Part shown: positions 7,873 through 17,291 of the stretch, one piece after another
Numbering within the stretch: position 1 is the stretch's first letter
Layout: each line of letters begins with the position of its first letter
Assembly (NCBI GenBank): GCA_900314085.1
Contig: OMTX01000017.1
Location: 1-40,849, forward strand
Source: an uncultured Lachnospiraceae bacterium
GTDB lineage: Bacteria; Bacillota; Clostridia; Lachnospirales; Lachnospiraceae
Reading direction: 5' to 3'
Length of the DNA: 40,849 bases
Position numbers and translations under genes: made by a program
The notes under the pieces: model-generated
Seen by the model: only the letters and a program-made list of their open reading frames with translations
Database searches by the model: none
Told to the model about the DNA's origin: nothing

Positions 7873-8700
7873 TCACAGTACGTCAGCGAAGTGGGGCTTC
7901 AGTTTCTGGAAGACATAGGTTCCGAAGAAAAGGGCGAGCGCCGTAAACGCCCAGAAATAGGCCGTCTGCCGCGGAGACTCCCAGAACCAGAGCTTGCTGA
8001 TCAGGGCCTCCCTGTATCCCTTGACAACATAATACATGGGATTCAACTTGATGATGACTGCCGCCCAATGCGGAATGCCTGCCGCCATGGCATCGTAATC
8101 CCACATCACGGGCGTCAGCCAGATGCCGACCTGCAGAATGACGCTGATCACCTGAGACCAGTCCTTGAAAAAGACATTGATTGCCGAATTGAAATAGGAA
8201 AGTCCCAGGCAGAGCATGAACATGCCGAAAGAATAATAAAGGATCTGAATACTGTACAGATCCGGCAGATATCCGTTCAGGGCAAAAAGAACCAGGGCAA
8301 GAATAATGAAAAAACCGTGGGTGACCAGATTGGAAACAATCTTCACCACCGGAAGAATGCGGATTTCAAAGACGACTTTTTTCACCAGGTACGAATACTC
8401 CACCAAGGCGACATTTCCCTGAGACAGGGCATCATTGAAAAAGAACCAGGGGACAAGGCCGGATACGATGAACAGGACGAAGGGAACGTTCTGAGCCCCC
8501 CGAAGATTCATGGCTCCTGCCTTCAGTCCCTTCTCAAAGGCGAACCAATAGACGAAGACCATGACAAGGGGTTGAATGAAGCCCCAGATTCTTCCCAGAA
8601 AGCTACCGGCGAATCTGCCGCGGAAGTCGTTCCGCGCCAGGCGCAGAATCAGCTTTTTGTTTTCAAATATCGCGCGAAATGTATTGATCAGACTCTTCAT
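7873..8700 (-). CDS. wzm: Polysaccharide ABC exporter, permease subunit (Wzm-like)
   Basis: A 275-residue ABC-2 membrane subunit with six predicted transmembrane helices. Family features are the amphipathic N-terminal segment with LARNDFRGRFAGSFLG, LGRIWGFIQPL, VSGLVPWFFF, the FFKDWSQV loop and LTPVMWDYD followed by NPMYYVVKGYRE. This is the typical pattern of O-antigen, teichoic acid and rhamnan exporters. It pairs with the ATPase encoded 24 nt downstream. A strong hairpin separates it from the glycosyltransferase gene upstream. The ribosome site is only moderate (GGAAATAG). Confidence 0.93.
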   Translation of the reverse strand: MKSLINTFRAIFENKKLILRLARNDFRGRFAGSFLGRIWGFIQPLVMVFVYWFAFEKGLKAGAMNLRGAQNVPFVLFIVSGLVPWFFFNDALSQGNVALVEYSYLVKKVVFEIRILPVVKIVSNLVTHGFFIILALVLFALNGYLPDLYSIQILYYSFGMFMLCLGLSYFNSAINVFFKDWSQVISVILQVGIWLTPVMWDYDAMAAGIPHWAAVIIKLNPMYYVVKGYREALISKLWFWESPRQTAYFWAFTALALFFGTYVFQKLKPHFADVL

Positions 8701-8739
8701 ATTTTTCTATTTCCATCAATTGAAACCGGAACGGGGCCG

Positions 8740-8765
8740 GGCGGGGAAATCCGCATTTCCCCGCC
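8740..8765. repeat. Strong inverted repeat between glycosyltransferase and wzm genes
   Basis: GGCGGGGAAAT at 8740-8750 and its complement at 8755-8765 form an 11-bp stem with a 4-nt loop. No T-run follows on the minus strand, so it is not a classical terminator. It could act as an intercistronic stabiliser or partial attenuator. Confidence 0.5.
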
Positions 8766-8770
8766 TCCGT

Positions 8771-10963
8771 TCAGGAAACCGTGATTTTTTTTCCTGTATC
8801 AATGAACTTCCATTCCCTGCCAAAGGAAAGAGAGATGAAAAGTTTCCACTCTCCTTGTGGCGGGCAGGAAATCCGGGCATGAAAGCCGGTCGAAATCAGG
8901 GAAAGCCGCTCGTCCGTCACCCCGGAATTTTTGAAATAGGCATGGACGTCTTCTCTCACAACCTTTTCCGCAGCAAAGCACAGGGTTTCTCCGCCGCCTG
9001 CAAGAAGGACGACCGCCCGGCGTCCGTTGTCCGTCTTGCCGCCTCCGGCATCGTACCAGCCGCTCACTTCAACAGCAAGCTGCTCCACATCCCGGAAAAA
9101 CGTATCAATCGTACACTTGAAAGATCCCGGATTCCTGAAATAATCCGGCCGATAAGACAGAGCCGGAGCAGGGGCAGGCAGGCCGATGCCGAAGTACACC
9201 CCTCCCTGCTCCAGATTGACATTGTAAAAAGGATCTGCCTTCTCAAGCTTCGGATGCTTCCGATAGAGAATGGCGCGTTCCTCCTCCATCTGCTGCGCCT
9301 TTTCCGGTGTCAGCTCCTTTCCCCGCGACAGAGATTCATAATGGAGGAAAACGGCATCATTGCGGACCACATTATAGTACCCATGCTCATATAAAGCAAA
9401 GCAGAAGTCCACATCATTATAGGAAGCCTTCAGGGCTTCGTCAAAACCGCCGACTTCCCGGTATTTTTCCTTTGCCACCATCAGACAGGCAGCCGTCACA
9501 GCCAGGTAATCGTGCTCAATCCGGTTGCGGTCGCCGGATACGCGGTGATCGTCCGTCTCCTGCAAAAAGGCATGGGACGGGCCGGTTGCAATATTGATGA
9601 TGCCCAGGTGCTGGATATGCAGCCCGTCCGGATACAAAAGCCGGGCTCCGACTGCCCCTGTCCACTTCTGTCCGGCCTGCCCCAGCATGCGTGAAACGGA
9701 ATCCTTTTCCTTCACTTCCGTGTCGTCATTCAGAAAAAGCAGAAAGTTCCCGGAAGCCGCGCCGGCGCCGCGATTGACCATCGCAGAAAAGTTGAATTCT
9801 GCCGGTTCGTACAGGTAACGGATATCATGCGCCATGGTATAGGCTTCCACCTCTGCCCGATTTTCCGGGGCAGAGCCGTTGTCGACCACGATGATTTCCT
9901 TCCGAATCCCGTCATGTAAGGCAAGAATGGAATCAAGACATTTCTTCAGGACCTTCGGATTGTCCCTGGAAGGAACAATGACGGAAACGAGGTCCTCCGC
10001 CTTTGTCTCATAGATGATCCTGCTGCAGCCGGTTTCTCTTTCAGTTTCCACGCTGCCTTGAATTCCTCTCCTGGCCAGCGCTTCCTCCTTCAGTCTTTTT
10101 TCGGCTGCAAAATATTCGTCTCTTTTCCCGCTATCTGCCCTGGGGGCGTCGAAGTGGGCACTATGGGAAAGAACCTTTGCGACATGACCGACACGGGCGT
10201 CAGAGCTTTTTTCCAGGCTCCTCATGAGAAGGTCATATTCCCACGCCTGACCGTATCCCGGCTGAACTCCCCCGACCGCTTTCACAAGGGAAGCGCGGCA
10301 GACCGCCAGACGACCCGTATACATTGCGGACCAGAAAAAATCCGGGGACCAATCCGGCTTAAAAACAGGGGCCTGCCGCAAGAGACCGTCTTCCGTCAGA
10401 TGATCCTCATCCCCATAGACGAAATCCGTCTCCGGATGCTTCTTCAGATAGGCTGCCACTTCCTGCAGAGCACAGGGGCTGACAATGGTCCGGCAGTCAC
10501 AGAAAATGAGAAATTCCCCGTCGGCAGCAGCAAGAGCGCCGTTGACAGCCTCGGAAAAGTCCTCTTTATCTACGATGCAGGAAATTTTCTTTCTGCCGCT
10601 GTTTTTCTCAGCGAACAGGAAATCCCTGACATCCTGCCCGCCTGACCGATCCAGGGCCAGAAGAAGGTCGAACTTTCCGTAGGTCTGGGTGGAAAAGGCA
10701 TGGAGACAGCGCAGCAGTTCAGAAGAGGAAGCAGATCCGACCGGCATGACAACAGAAAAACGGACACTTCCTCTGGCGCGGACCGGGGAAAAAAGGCCGG
10801 GCTCTACAGAGCGGATATACTGCCCGTATCGTTCATCGGAAGACATTTCGCAATTCCGCTTCATGCGGTCATTCTTTGCCACTTCCCCTGCGCCGCGCCA
10901 GCCGTAGTGTTTGATCAGCTGAAGCCGGTTTCCGAGGCGTGTGGACAGGAAACCTTGTTTCAT
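8771..10963 (-). CDS. Large bifunctional GT2 glycosyltransferase
   Basis: A 730-residue protein with two GT2-like domains in tandem. Domain 1 (about residues 67-290) starts with RFSVVMPVGSA and has FCDCR where a DxD is expected and YGDED at 183-187. Domain 2 (about 325-590) has VSVIVPSRDN, the metal-binding LNDDTE at 411-416, GARLLYPDG, HLGIIN, YNDVDFCF and HYESLSRG. The last 110 residues are a beta-rich tail of unknown role. Double-GT2 proteins of this kind build O-antigens, rhamnans and other repeat-unit glycans. Domain 1 looks partly degenerate, so only domain 2 may be catalytic. The start overlaps the preceding gene by 4 nt behind a strong AGGAGG. Confidence 0.88.
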   Translation of the reverse strand: MKQGFLSTRLGNRLQLIKHYGWRGAGEVAKNDRMKRNCEMSSDERYGQYIRSVEPGLFSPVRARGSVRFSVVMPVGSASSSELLRCLHAFSTQTYGKFDLLLALDRSGGQDVRDFLFAEKNSGRKKISCIVDKEDFSEAVNGALAAADGEFLIFCDCRTIVSPCALQEVAAYLKKHPETDFVYGDEDHLTEDGLLRQAPVFKPDWSPDFFWSAMYTGRLAVCRASLVKAVGGVQPGYGQAWEYDLLMRSLEKSSDARVGHVAKVLSHSAHFDAPRADSGKRDEYFAAEKRLKEEALARRGIQGSVETERETGCSRIIYETKAEDLVSVIVPSRDNPKVLKKCLDSILALHDGIRKEIIVVDNGSAPENRAEVEAYTMAHDIRYLYEPAEFNFSAMVNRGAGAASGNFLLFLNDDTEVKEKDSVSRMLGQAGQKWTGAVGARLLYPDGLHIQHLGIINIATGPSHAFLQETDDHRVSGDRNRIEHDYLAVTAACLMVAKEKYREVGGFDEALKASYNDVDFCFALYEHGYYNVVRNDAVFLHYESLSRGKELTPEKAQQMEEERAILYRKHPKLEKADPFYNVNLEQGGVYFGIGLPAPAPALSYRPDYFRNPGSFKCTIDTFFRDVEQLAVEVSGWYDAGGGKTDNGRRAVVLLAGGGETLCFAAEKVVREDVHAYFKNSGVTDERLSLISTGFHARISCPPQGEWKLFISLSFGREWKFIDTGKKITVS

Positions 10964-12876
10964 CCCCTTTGCCTCCTGCCGAAAAAATGCTTCTTCCGCT
11001 CCTTTTTTTCGGCTTCTGAGGCCGTTCTGTCAGCGGTTTCCGGGGCCAGCATCCGGGCAACGGCTGCTGCGGTTCCTCCGTCCCTGTCCATGTCAAATTC
11101 CGCATCAAAACTCCCGGTGAATCCGGAATTTTTCAATTCAATCCATGGATCATCCGCCGCAAAGGCAAACAGGCCATCGGGGCCGGCCGTCCCGTTCGAA
11201 GAAAGCGTGATGCCTTCCGGAAGGGCATCCATATTCCGGAAGCGAAAAAGCCCCTTCCGTTCACCGGGATCGATCCGGACGGATTTCACCTCCGACGAGA
11301 ACTCTATATGAAGCACGGCTTTCCCAGCCGCAGGTACCGGATAGAGAAGGCGGCTCTGCTCCGAATACCCTTCCCCCCTGTCGTAGTAGATATTCCAAAG
11401 GGATTCTGAAAACACCTTGTCAATGAAAACAATCTGCTTTCTCTTTTCCACGGCCTCTTCCCGGAAAGAAGGCTGGCCGCCGCAGATGTATGCCTGAAGC
11501 GCCGCCTCCATGGCGGAAAAGACCGTTTCCTCTTCGTCCGTGATATGGAAGCGTTCCCGGATATGGTCATAGAGTTCCGGGCTCAGATCCTTTTCCGTAT
11601 AATATTTCAGCGCCCGGTAGAGGACGTATTTCAGCGGCACCGGAAAATCGACTGTCCACTCGCAATCCAGCAGAATCCACTCTTCATCGTCCACAAGGAT
11701 ATTTTCAAAGATCGGATCGAGATTCGTCACCGGAGCGACGTGTGCCGATCCATACAGACAGGCGTCCCCAAAGACCTCCCGATACCTTCTGTCCCCTGCA
11801 AAATCCACTGCCCGGGACCCGAAAAAGACGAGTTCCCTGAAGCGGTCCAGCAGCGCATCCATCCGGTCGAAATCCCTTTTCTCTGCCGATTCGGAAATCA
11901 GTTCACGAAGGGATCTGCCGCTGACAAAAGGATAATACAGTGCCCCGTCCTTCCTCTCCGGAAGGCAGACAGATGTATGGGGCAGAGAGGAAAGCTGAGC
12001 AGACAATTCCTCCGTCAGACGGAAGGTATGCTCTATATGCTGCAGGCCGTCAGAAAAAACCGGAACCTTTCTTGCCGCCTTCCCCGAAGGACCGGATAGA
12101 ATATCCGTTTCCATCCGAAAAGCGCGGTTCCTCGTATCCGGAAAGCGGCGGTAGATCACCCTCTGCTCCGGAAGATTTCCCTTCACCGCCACAGCAAAGA
12201 AGCTATTGGCGAATTCCGGAAATAGCCCTTTTTCTATCACCGTATCAAAGGCAGCGCTATCTGAAAAGGTCCACAGGCGCGGCCGGTCGAAATTCACGTC
12301 CAGATGACTGAGTTCTCCCGGCTGGGGCAGGCGGTCATCCGAAAAAACCGTGAGCGGATACCGATAGCCCGGATAGGGATAATACATAGCCGTTTCCGCC
12401 CCGTCCAGTGAAGAAAAGAAGCCGCAAAACTCCTGATAGAAATATACGCTTTGCGTGCCATCTGCAGGCGGTACCAGACCGCCGAAAAATCCTCCGTCTT
12501 CTTCAAGCTGCTGCCCGGCCAGGTAACCGATGCCGACCGCATTGTCACAGGCAGCCGCAAGCCGGCCCTGCGGTCTGAGCAGGGAAAAGAGCGCCTGCAG
12601 CAAGTCAGCCTCTGCAAGACCGGTTTCCTTTGTCAAGGCCTTCAGGGAGCCGGCCAGAAAGATGAGATCAAAAAGGCTGTCATTCCTGCCGTTTCCGCCG
12701 GAAGACGTATTCCCAGAGGCGATTTTCTCCGGAAGCTCAGTAAAAACAAGGGCTCCTGCCTCCTGCAAGGCCAGAGAAAGCTCCTCCGCCGTTTTTCCCG
12801 GCAGAAGCACGCGATCCCCGGCCTTTACATCAAGCGAGCGGATCAGATTTTTTTTCGTATCGGAAAGAAAGGACAT
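10960..12876 (-). CDS. Methyltransferase-like / phosphotransferase-like fusion protein
   Basis: A 638-residue soluble protein that I cannot assign to a named family. Residues 8-160 resemble a degenerate SAM-dependent methyltransferase (DRVLLPG, FDLIFLAGSLKAL, LLRPQGRLAAACDN). Residues about 235-440 resemble an aminoglycoside/choline kinase-type fold: FVSGRSLREL, then NLDPIFENILVDD (385-397) with Asp387 and Asn392 at catalytic-loop positions, and LLDCEWT with Asp404 for metal. The usual loop histidine is replaced by Asn385. A beta-rich C-terminal part follows. Lying between two glycosyltransferase genes and upstream of a Wzt with a terminal-recognition domain, it could cap the glycan by methylation or phosphorylation, as in known O-antigen chain terminators. 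This role is inference. Confidence 0.6.
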   Translation of the reverse strand: MSFLSDTKKNLIRSLDVKAGDRVLLPGKTAEELSLALQEAGALVFTELPEKIASGNTSSGGNGRNDSLFDLIFLAGSLKALTKETGLAEADLLQALFSLLRPQGRLAAACDNAVGIGYLAGQQLEEDGGFFGGLVPPADGTQSVYFYQEFCGFFSSLDGAETAMYYPYPGYRYPLTVFSDDRLPQPGELSHLDVNFDRPRLWTFSDSAAFDTVIEKGLFPEFANSFFAVAVKGNLPEQRVIYRRFPDTRNRAFRMETDILSGPSGKAARKVPVFSDGLQHIEHTFRLTEELSAQLSSLPHTSVCLPERKDGALYYPFVSGRSLRELISESAEKRDFDRMDALLDRFRELVFFGSRAVDFAGDRRYREVFGDACLYGSAHVAPVTNLDPIFENILVDDEEWILLDCEWTVDFPVPLKYVLYRALKYYTEKDLSPELYDHIRERFHITDEEETVFSAMEAALQAYICGGQPSFREEAVEKRKQIVFIDKVFSESLWNIYYDRGEGYSEQSRLLYPVPAAGKAVLHIEFSSEVKSVRIDPGERKGLFRFRNMDALPEGITLSSNGTAGPDGLFAFAADDPWIELKNSGFTGSFDAEFDMDRDGGTAAAVARMLAPETADRTASEAEKKERKKHFFGRRQRG

Positions 12877-12940
12877 AAGGTTTTCTCTTCGTTCACCAGT
12901 CTGTCTGAAACAAAAGGGGCGGCGTACGCTACGGGCTCCC

Positions 12941-14647
12941 TTACGGCCTCAGGGAAAAATCCGTCACGCCTGTAGAAAGAAAGGGATTGTAGTACGGATC
13001 TCCCGGATCCAGAATGAAATTCCGCCAGGTAGATGCAAAGAGAGAGATCTCCCGGTCAAAACGCATCCGCTTTTCCGGCGAACTGTCATCGCTGCCCCGG
13101 GAACGGGACTCATAGTGGGTAAGCACGGCATGGGGTTCAAGTACCACCAGGCGGCCGGTCTGCCGAACCCGGAGGCAGAAGTCGATGTCGTTGAAAGCAA
13201 CTGCCAGGTCCTCCCGAAGGCCGTGAACCTCGTCCCAGACCTTCCGTTTCACCATCAGGCAGGCGGCTGTAACAGCAGAGAGATCGGTTGCCGCTGAAAG
13301 ACGGGACAGGTAGCCCTCACTGTCTCCCGGAAATCCCGTGAAGGCATGGGCTGCCGCTCCACCGAGACCGACAATCACGCCGCCGTGCTGGATCGCGCCG
13401 TCCGGATACAGAAGCTTTGCCCCGACGATACCGACATCCTCCCTCTGCAGACGGCCGAGCATGTTTTCGATGGTACCAGCTTCCACCATTTCGGTATCGT
13501 TGTTCAAAAGGAGCAGATACTCTCCCCTCGCCTTTGAAACACCGAAATTGTTGATGGCCGAATAGTTGAATCCGCCCTGATAGAAGACGACACGGACGGC
13601 CGGATTTTTCTGCAGACGGTCATAACAGGAAAAGATTTCCTCACCCTCGCTATTGTTCTCAACAATGACGACCTCGACATTTTTGTAGGCGCTTTTTTCC
13701 AGCACAGAGCGGACGCACTTTTCAAGGTCCTCCGGGTGATCCTTGTTCGGAATGATGACAGATACCAGAGGATTTCCCTCCACCTCATAAAGGCTGCTGC
13801 AAATCCCGCTCCGGGGGCCATTCGTCACACGGGCCCTGATACCGCAGCGAAGGTTGTGGGCTTCTACCGCCCGCCTGCAGTTCTCCCGGTCTTCGTCCGG
13901 AAGGCCGAACACGGACTCCGCATAGCGGTTTTCGGGAATCCGGTCATCCATATCCGCCTCTGGCCGCCTGTGCTCAAATCCATTCGTCCCGTAGCGGTTG
14001 TGGCACAAGGCCCCGGGAAGATGAATGATCTCCTTTGCCTGCTCCGTCAGGCGCAGAATGAGGTCATAATAGGCTGCGCCGCCGAAGCTCCTGTCCGGGC
14101 CGCCAACCGCCGAGAGCAGCGTCTTTTTCACGGCAACGCCATGGCTGATGTAGTTGACATCCGAAAGATAATCCGGCGAAAAATCCGGTTTGAAGACCGG
14201 CGCCTTATAGCGTCCGTCAGCCGCATCAAAAGAGTCCTCATCCGTATAGATGAAGTCGCTCTCCGGGTGCGCAGCCGCAGCCTCCCGGACCTTTCGCCCG
14301 ACCGAAGGCGCATAAGTAAGGCCTTGAGCCAGGGGATCAGCAAGCAGAACCCAGCCATCCGGCAAATCCACTTCTTCGGGAGAAAGCCGTTTTTCTATGT
14401 CTTCCGGATCGACATGGGCTCTTGTCCAGGAGTCGTAGTCCCCGGGCCAGCTGACCGGGGCCGGTTCAGGCGCAGCCGGAGTCGAAGAAGTCCGGCCATC
14501 GTCCCGGTCTTCCTCCCTGCCCGGCGCTGCTTGCTGCATCGCAGGCGAAAGGAAACGGGACATGGCCGCCTTCACCCCATGCTGCCTCATATAGCGAAAG
14601 CCTTTTTTCCAGTAGGAAGGCTTCATAATTTTCCCGAAATATCCCAT
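12941..14647 (-). CDS. GT2 glycosyltransferase with degenerate N-terminal domain
   Basis: A 568-residue protein. The start at 14647 (MGYFGKIMKP) is chosen for a GGGA site 6-8 nt upstream and because the longer reading would overlap the previous gene. Residues 40-75 are a Pro/Ala/Asp-rich linker. A first GT2-like region (about 95-215) has YTDED at 134-138 and FKPDFSPDYL but lacks the opening beta strand, so it is likely inactive. A complete GT2 domain follows: VSVIIPNKDH, LNNDTE at 381-386, GAKLLYPDG, QHGGVIVG, FNDIDFCL and HYESRSRG. The layout parallels the 730-residue protein two genes downstream, so the two are probably paralogues adding successive sugars. Confidence 0.87.
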   Translation of the reverse strand: MGYFGKIMKPSYWKKGFRYMRQHGVKAAMSRFLSPAMQQAAPGREEDRDDGRTSSTPAAPEPAPVSWPGDYDSWTRAHVDPEDIEKRLSPEEVDLPDGWVLLADPLAQGLTYAPSVGRKVREAAAAHPESDFIYTDEDSFDAADGRYKAPVFKPDFSPDYLSDVNYISHGVAVKKTLLSAVGGPDRSFGGAAYYDLILRLTEQAKEIIHLPGALCHNRYGTNGFEHRRPEADMDDRIPENRYAESVFGLPDEDRENCRRAVEAHNLRCGIRARVTNGPRSGICSSLYEVEGNPLVSVIIPNKDHPEDLEKCVRSVLEKSAYKNVEVVIVENNSEGEEIFSCYDRLQKNPAVRVVFYQGGFNYSAINNFGVSKARGEYLLLLNNDTEMVEAGTIENMLGRLQREDVGIVGAKLLYPDGAIQHGGVIVGLGGAAAHAFTGFPGDSEGYLSRLSAATDLSAVTAACLMVKRKVWDEVHGLREDLAVAFNDIDFCLRVRQTGRLVVLEPHAVLTHYESRSRGSDDSSPEKRMRFDREISLFASTWRNFILDPGDPYYNPFLSTGVTDFSLRP

Positions 14648-14714
14648 GTCTTTCCCGGAGCGCCTGCAGATCGTACCTGCCAAAAGGCGCAAAAAAGTCA
14701 GAATAACGGATGTA

Positions 14715-17291
14715 TTATAGCCCAATGCGGGGTTCTTCACAACACGGGCCGGCGGCTGATCCTGTATCAGCCGCCTTCTTTTTGAATGCCGCAAAGGCGG
14801 TGAGAAGGACAAGCCCTGCAAGACTCAGTGCAATGCCCTGCCACAGGTAAGGGTACGTAAAGGTAATGACCGTCTTTCCCTCATCGACATAGAGCAGGTG
14901 GTTCTCTTCCGCCAGGGCCTTGCCATCCGCGGAGGAAAACATATCGTGCCAGGCGATGCCTGTATTGACGCCATCTTCAGGGCTTTCAATGGTCATCCCG
15001 GCGTCCGAAAGGTTCACGGTCAGCGGAACGACGGTACGTTCGGGAAGCTCGCTTCCGGAAAGATCCATCACATGGGAAAGGAGGCGTCCGATCTGTTCAT
15101 CGCCCGTGAGTTCATAGTACATGGTCAGGTTCAGGCCGACATAGATGAGATTTGAATTCTTCCCCGTCCCGTAGAAGGGCAGGCGGAGACCGTCGTCTTC
15201 CACGGTTCCCCAAACGTCCGTGAGACCGTCAAGTGTGACTGTATTCCACTCCCGGTGGTCATTGGGAAAGAGTGTCGTGTCGAGGAGGCCGTCAATTGTG
15301 TCGAGCTCAGGGAAGCCGTTTTCAAACTTCACCTCGTCGCAGGTGACGCCGAGGAAGTTCCGGTTGTGGGACGAGTGGTTTTCCGGAATGCCGTCAGCGG
15401 AGATCACGACGCGGACTCCATGCTCAGAGAGCTTCAGGATCAGCTCCTCCGCCGCCTCCTGGTCATCGTAGGTGAAACCGGCCAGGTAGATGACCTCATA
15501 GTCCTTCAGGTCATCGTAGGTGAAGTCATTGAGATTCGTGGAAGAGACCTCCCGGAAAACAGGGAAGTTCAGGGCCACCCGGAAGGCCTGGCTTCCGATG
15601 GCAATCCCCTTGTACTTTGCCGTCGTTCCCCACTGATCCGGCGCTCCTGAAAGGTGATAGATCCGGATATAATCGCTCGAGTCATAGAGCTTGTAGCCAC
15701 AGGAAGACGCAGCCGCATCCAGGGAGGAAACCACGTTCTCCGGCTGAAACTGAAAATCCCTGATGACGCCCAGACGGACGAGAACCGTATCTGCCCCCAT
15801 GTCCAGAGACCGGTCAAACATGTAGCCGTAGTCGCTCTCATTCGCCGCCCGGTTCAGCTGGGCAATATTGGCCGCCGTATTCGAGGCCTCCCAGCCTGCG
15901 CCGAAGACCGTCGGCGTGAAACCGCCCCAGTCGGAAAGCAGATAGGCATCGATGACGCCGCCGGCGCCCTCATTGAAAGCAAGCAAGCGCTGCTTCGTAA
16001 TTGCCTTGGCCTCATCCACCATGGAGCCCTGCTGTGCCTCGTCAAAACGGTCCGCCGGCTGAATATTTTCCTGCTTCCCAAGCGCCAGATAGAGGGATGG
16101 AAGGCTGTCCGCTACCGTCAGAACGCAGACGAGGACAATCATCCACTTTTTCAGCGACTTCCAGTAGATAAAACCGATTGAAATGCAGCAGACGCCAAAG
16201 GAGAAAAAGCGCATCATCCACAGGTACTGGCCGCCCGGCAGGGCCTTGAAGATGGGATAGAAAGCCGTCGAGCTGAAAAGGCAGACGAGGATTCCGTTTA
16301 AGAACCCCGGAGCGCTCTTCCTGTTGCTGAAGAGAAGGCCGAAGCAGGCCAGGAGGAATCCGACGAGGCCGAAATAAGAGGGAATAAGCCCCTGCTCATA
16401 ATGCCGCACGGGATTCAGCGAAAGAGCCAGTGACTGGAAGAAGCCGGCCATGGTCTCCGACGAGTCCACGTTCGAAATGCCGCCGACCAGAGAAGGCACA
16501 AGCCAGATTCCCGTCAGGGCAAAGCCGAAGACGAGGGCCAGAACGACGTCGAGGAAGCCGGCTGCCTTTCGGTTGATTGCGATATAGAGAAGAAGAAAGA
16601 CAAGGAGGCCGAGGGCCACCATTCCCCCGTACCCTAAGTGGCAGAGGACGGTCAGGGCCATGAAGACCGCGATCGCAATGAGCTGGCCCCACCTCTTCGC
16701 CGTCATATACTCCATGACGGCAAAGAGAAGCAGGGGGACAAAGGCCGTCGACAGGGCACGGGGCAGGTTTCCCTCCCCGAAGAGGACAAACATATTGACG
16801 GGGAGAAAGAACCAGACCGCCCCGAAAAAGGCACCGAGAAAACGGCGGCCGGACTTTGCTCCGATGATGTACCAGGAAAAGGCGTCGAGAAGGTACAGGA
16901 CACCGATGAAAAGCAGGTAGCCCCCGAAGCTGTCCCCGCCGCGGATGAGTTCAAAAAAGCCCATGAGGTAGGCCGTCAGCGGCGGCCAGTAGCGGAGGAT
17001 TTCCACCCCGTTGTACCAGAGGGGATCGTAAGAAGGCCAGAAATTCCCGCTGACAAGACCCCGGCAGACAAGATCCGCCCGGTGGATATGGTAGGTCACG
17101 TCCGATCCGGCCGGATAGATTCCGCTCCGGCTGACCCCGTACATAAGGGCTGCCGCAATCGCACAATAGGCCAGCGGTATGAGGCAGAAAAGGACCGTGA
17201 GAAGGATGGAAGCCGGGCTTTTCCGGGAGCCGGAACTGCTGCCGGACACTGCTGTCTCCCTGCTTTCCTCTTGTCCCCTCTGCTCACGCAT
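14715..17291 (-). CDS. GT-C-like membrane protein of the exosortase G locus (PF10131-like)
   Basis: An 858-residue integral membrane protein. The start at 17291 (MREQRG) has GGAG 7-8 nt upstream and overlaps the preceding gene by 8 nt; a longer frame exists but would begin far inside that gene. After a first helix, the region around residues 63-105 has GSDVTYHIHR, then SGNFWP, NGVEILRYWPPL, the pattern of the 6-pyruvoyl-tetrahydropterin-synthase-related membrane family, which resembles GT-C glycosyltransferases using lipid-linked sugars. About ten more helices follow, then a large extracytoplasmic region (roughly 470-800) and a final helix. In XrtG loci such a protein co-occurs with the PTPS-like and GT2 proteins found here. 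Glycosyltransferase activity is inferred, not shown. Confidence 0.78.
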   Translation of the reverse strand: MREQRGQEESRETAVSGSSSGSRKSPASILLTVLFCLIPLAYCAIAAALMYGVSRSGIYPAGSDVTYHIHRADLVCRGLVSGNFWPSYDPLWYNGVEILRYWPPLTAYLMGFFELIRGGDSFGGYLLFIGVLYLLDAFSWYIIGAKSGRRFLGAFFGAVWFFLPVNMFVLFGEGNLPRALSTAFVPLLLFAVMEYMTAKRWGQLIAIAVFMALTVLCHLGYGGMVALGLLVFLLLYIAINRKAAGFLDVVLALVFGFALTGIWLVPSLVGGISNVDSSETMAGFFQSLALSLNPVRHYEQGLIPSYFGLVGFLLACFGLLFSNRKSAPGFLNGILVCLFSSTAFYPIFKALPGGQYLWMMRFFSFGVCCISIGFIYWKSLKKWMIVLVCVLTVADSLPSLYLALGKQENIQPADRFDEAQQGSMVDEAKAITKQRLLAFNEGAGGVIDAYLLSDWGGFTPTVFGAGWEASNTAANIAQLNRAANESDYGYMFDRSLDMGADTVLVRLGVIRDFQFQPENVVSSLDAAASSCGYKLYDSSDYIRIYHLSGAPDQWGTTAKYKGIAIGSQAFRVALNFPVFREVSSTNLNDFTYDDLKDYEVIYLAGFTYDDQEAAEELILKLSEHGVRVVISADGIPENHSSHNRNFLGVTCDEVKFENGFPELDTIDGLLDTTLFPNDHREWNTVTLDGLTDVWGTVEDDGLRLPFYGTGKNSNLIYVGLNLTMYYELTGDEQIGRLLSHVMDLSGSELPERTVVPLTVNLSDAGMTIESPEDGVNTGIAWHDMFSSADGKALAEENHLLYVDEGKTVITFTYPYLWQGIALSLAGLVLLTAFAAFKKKAADTGSAAGPCCEEPRIGL

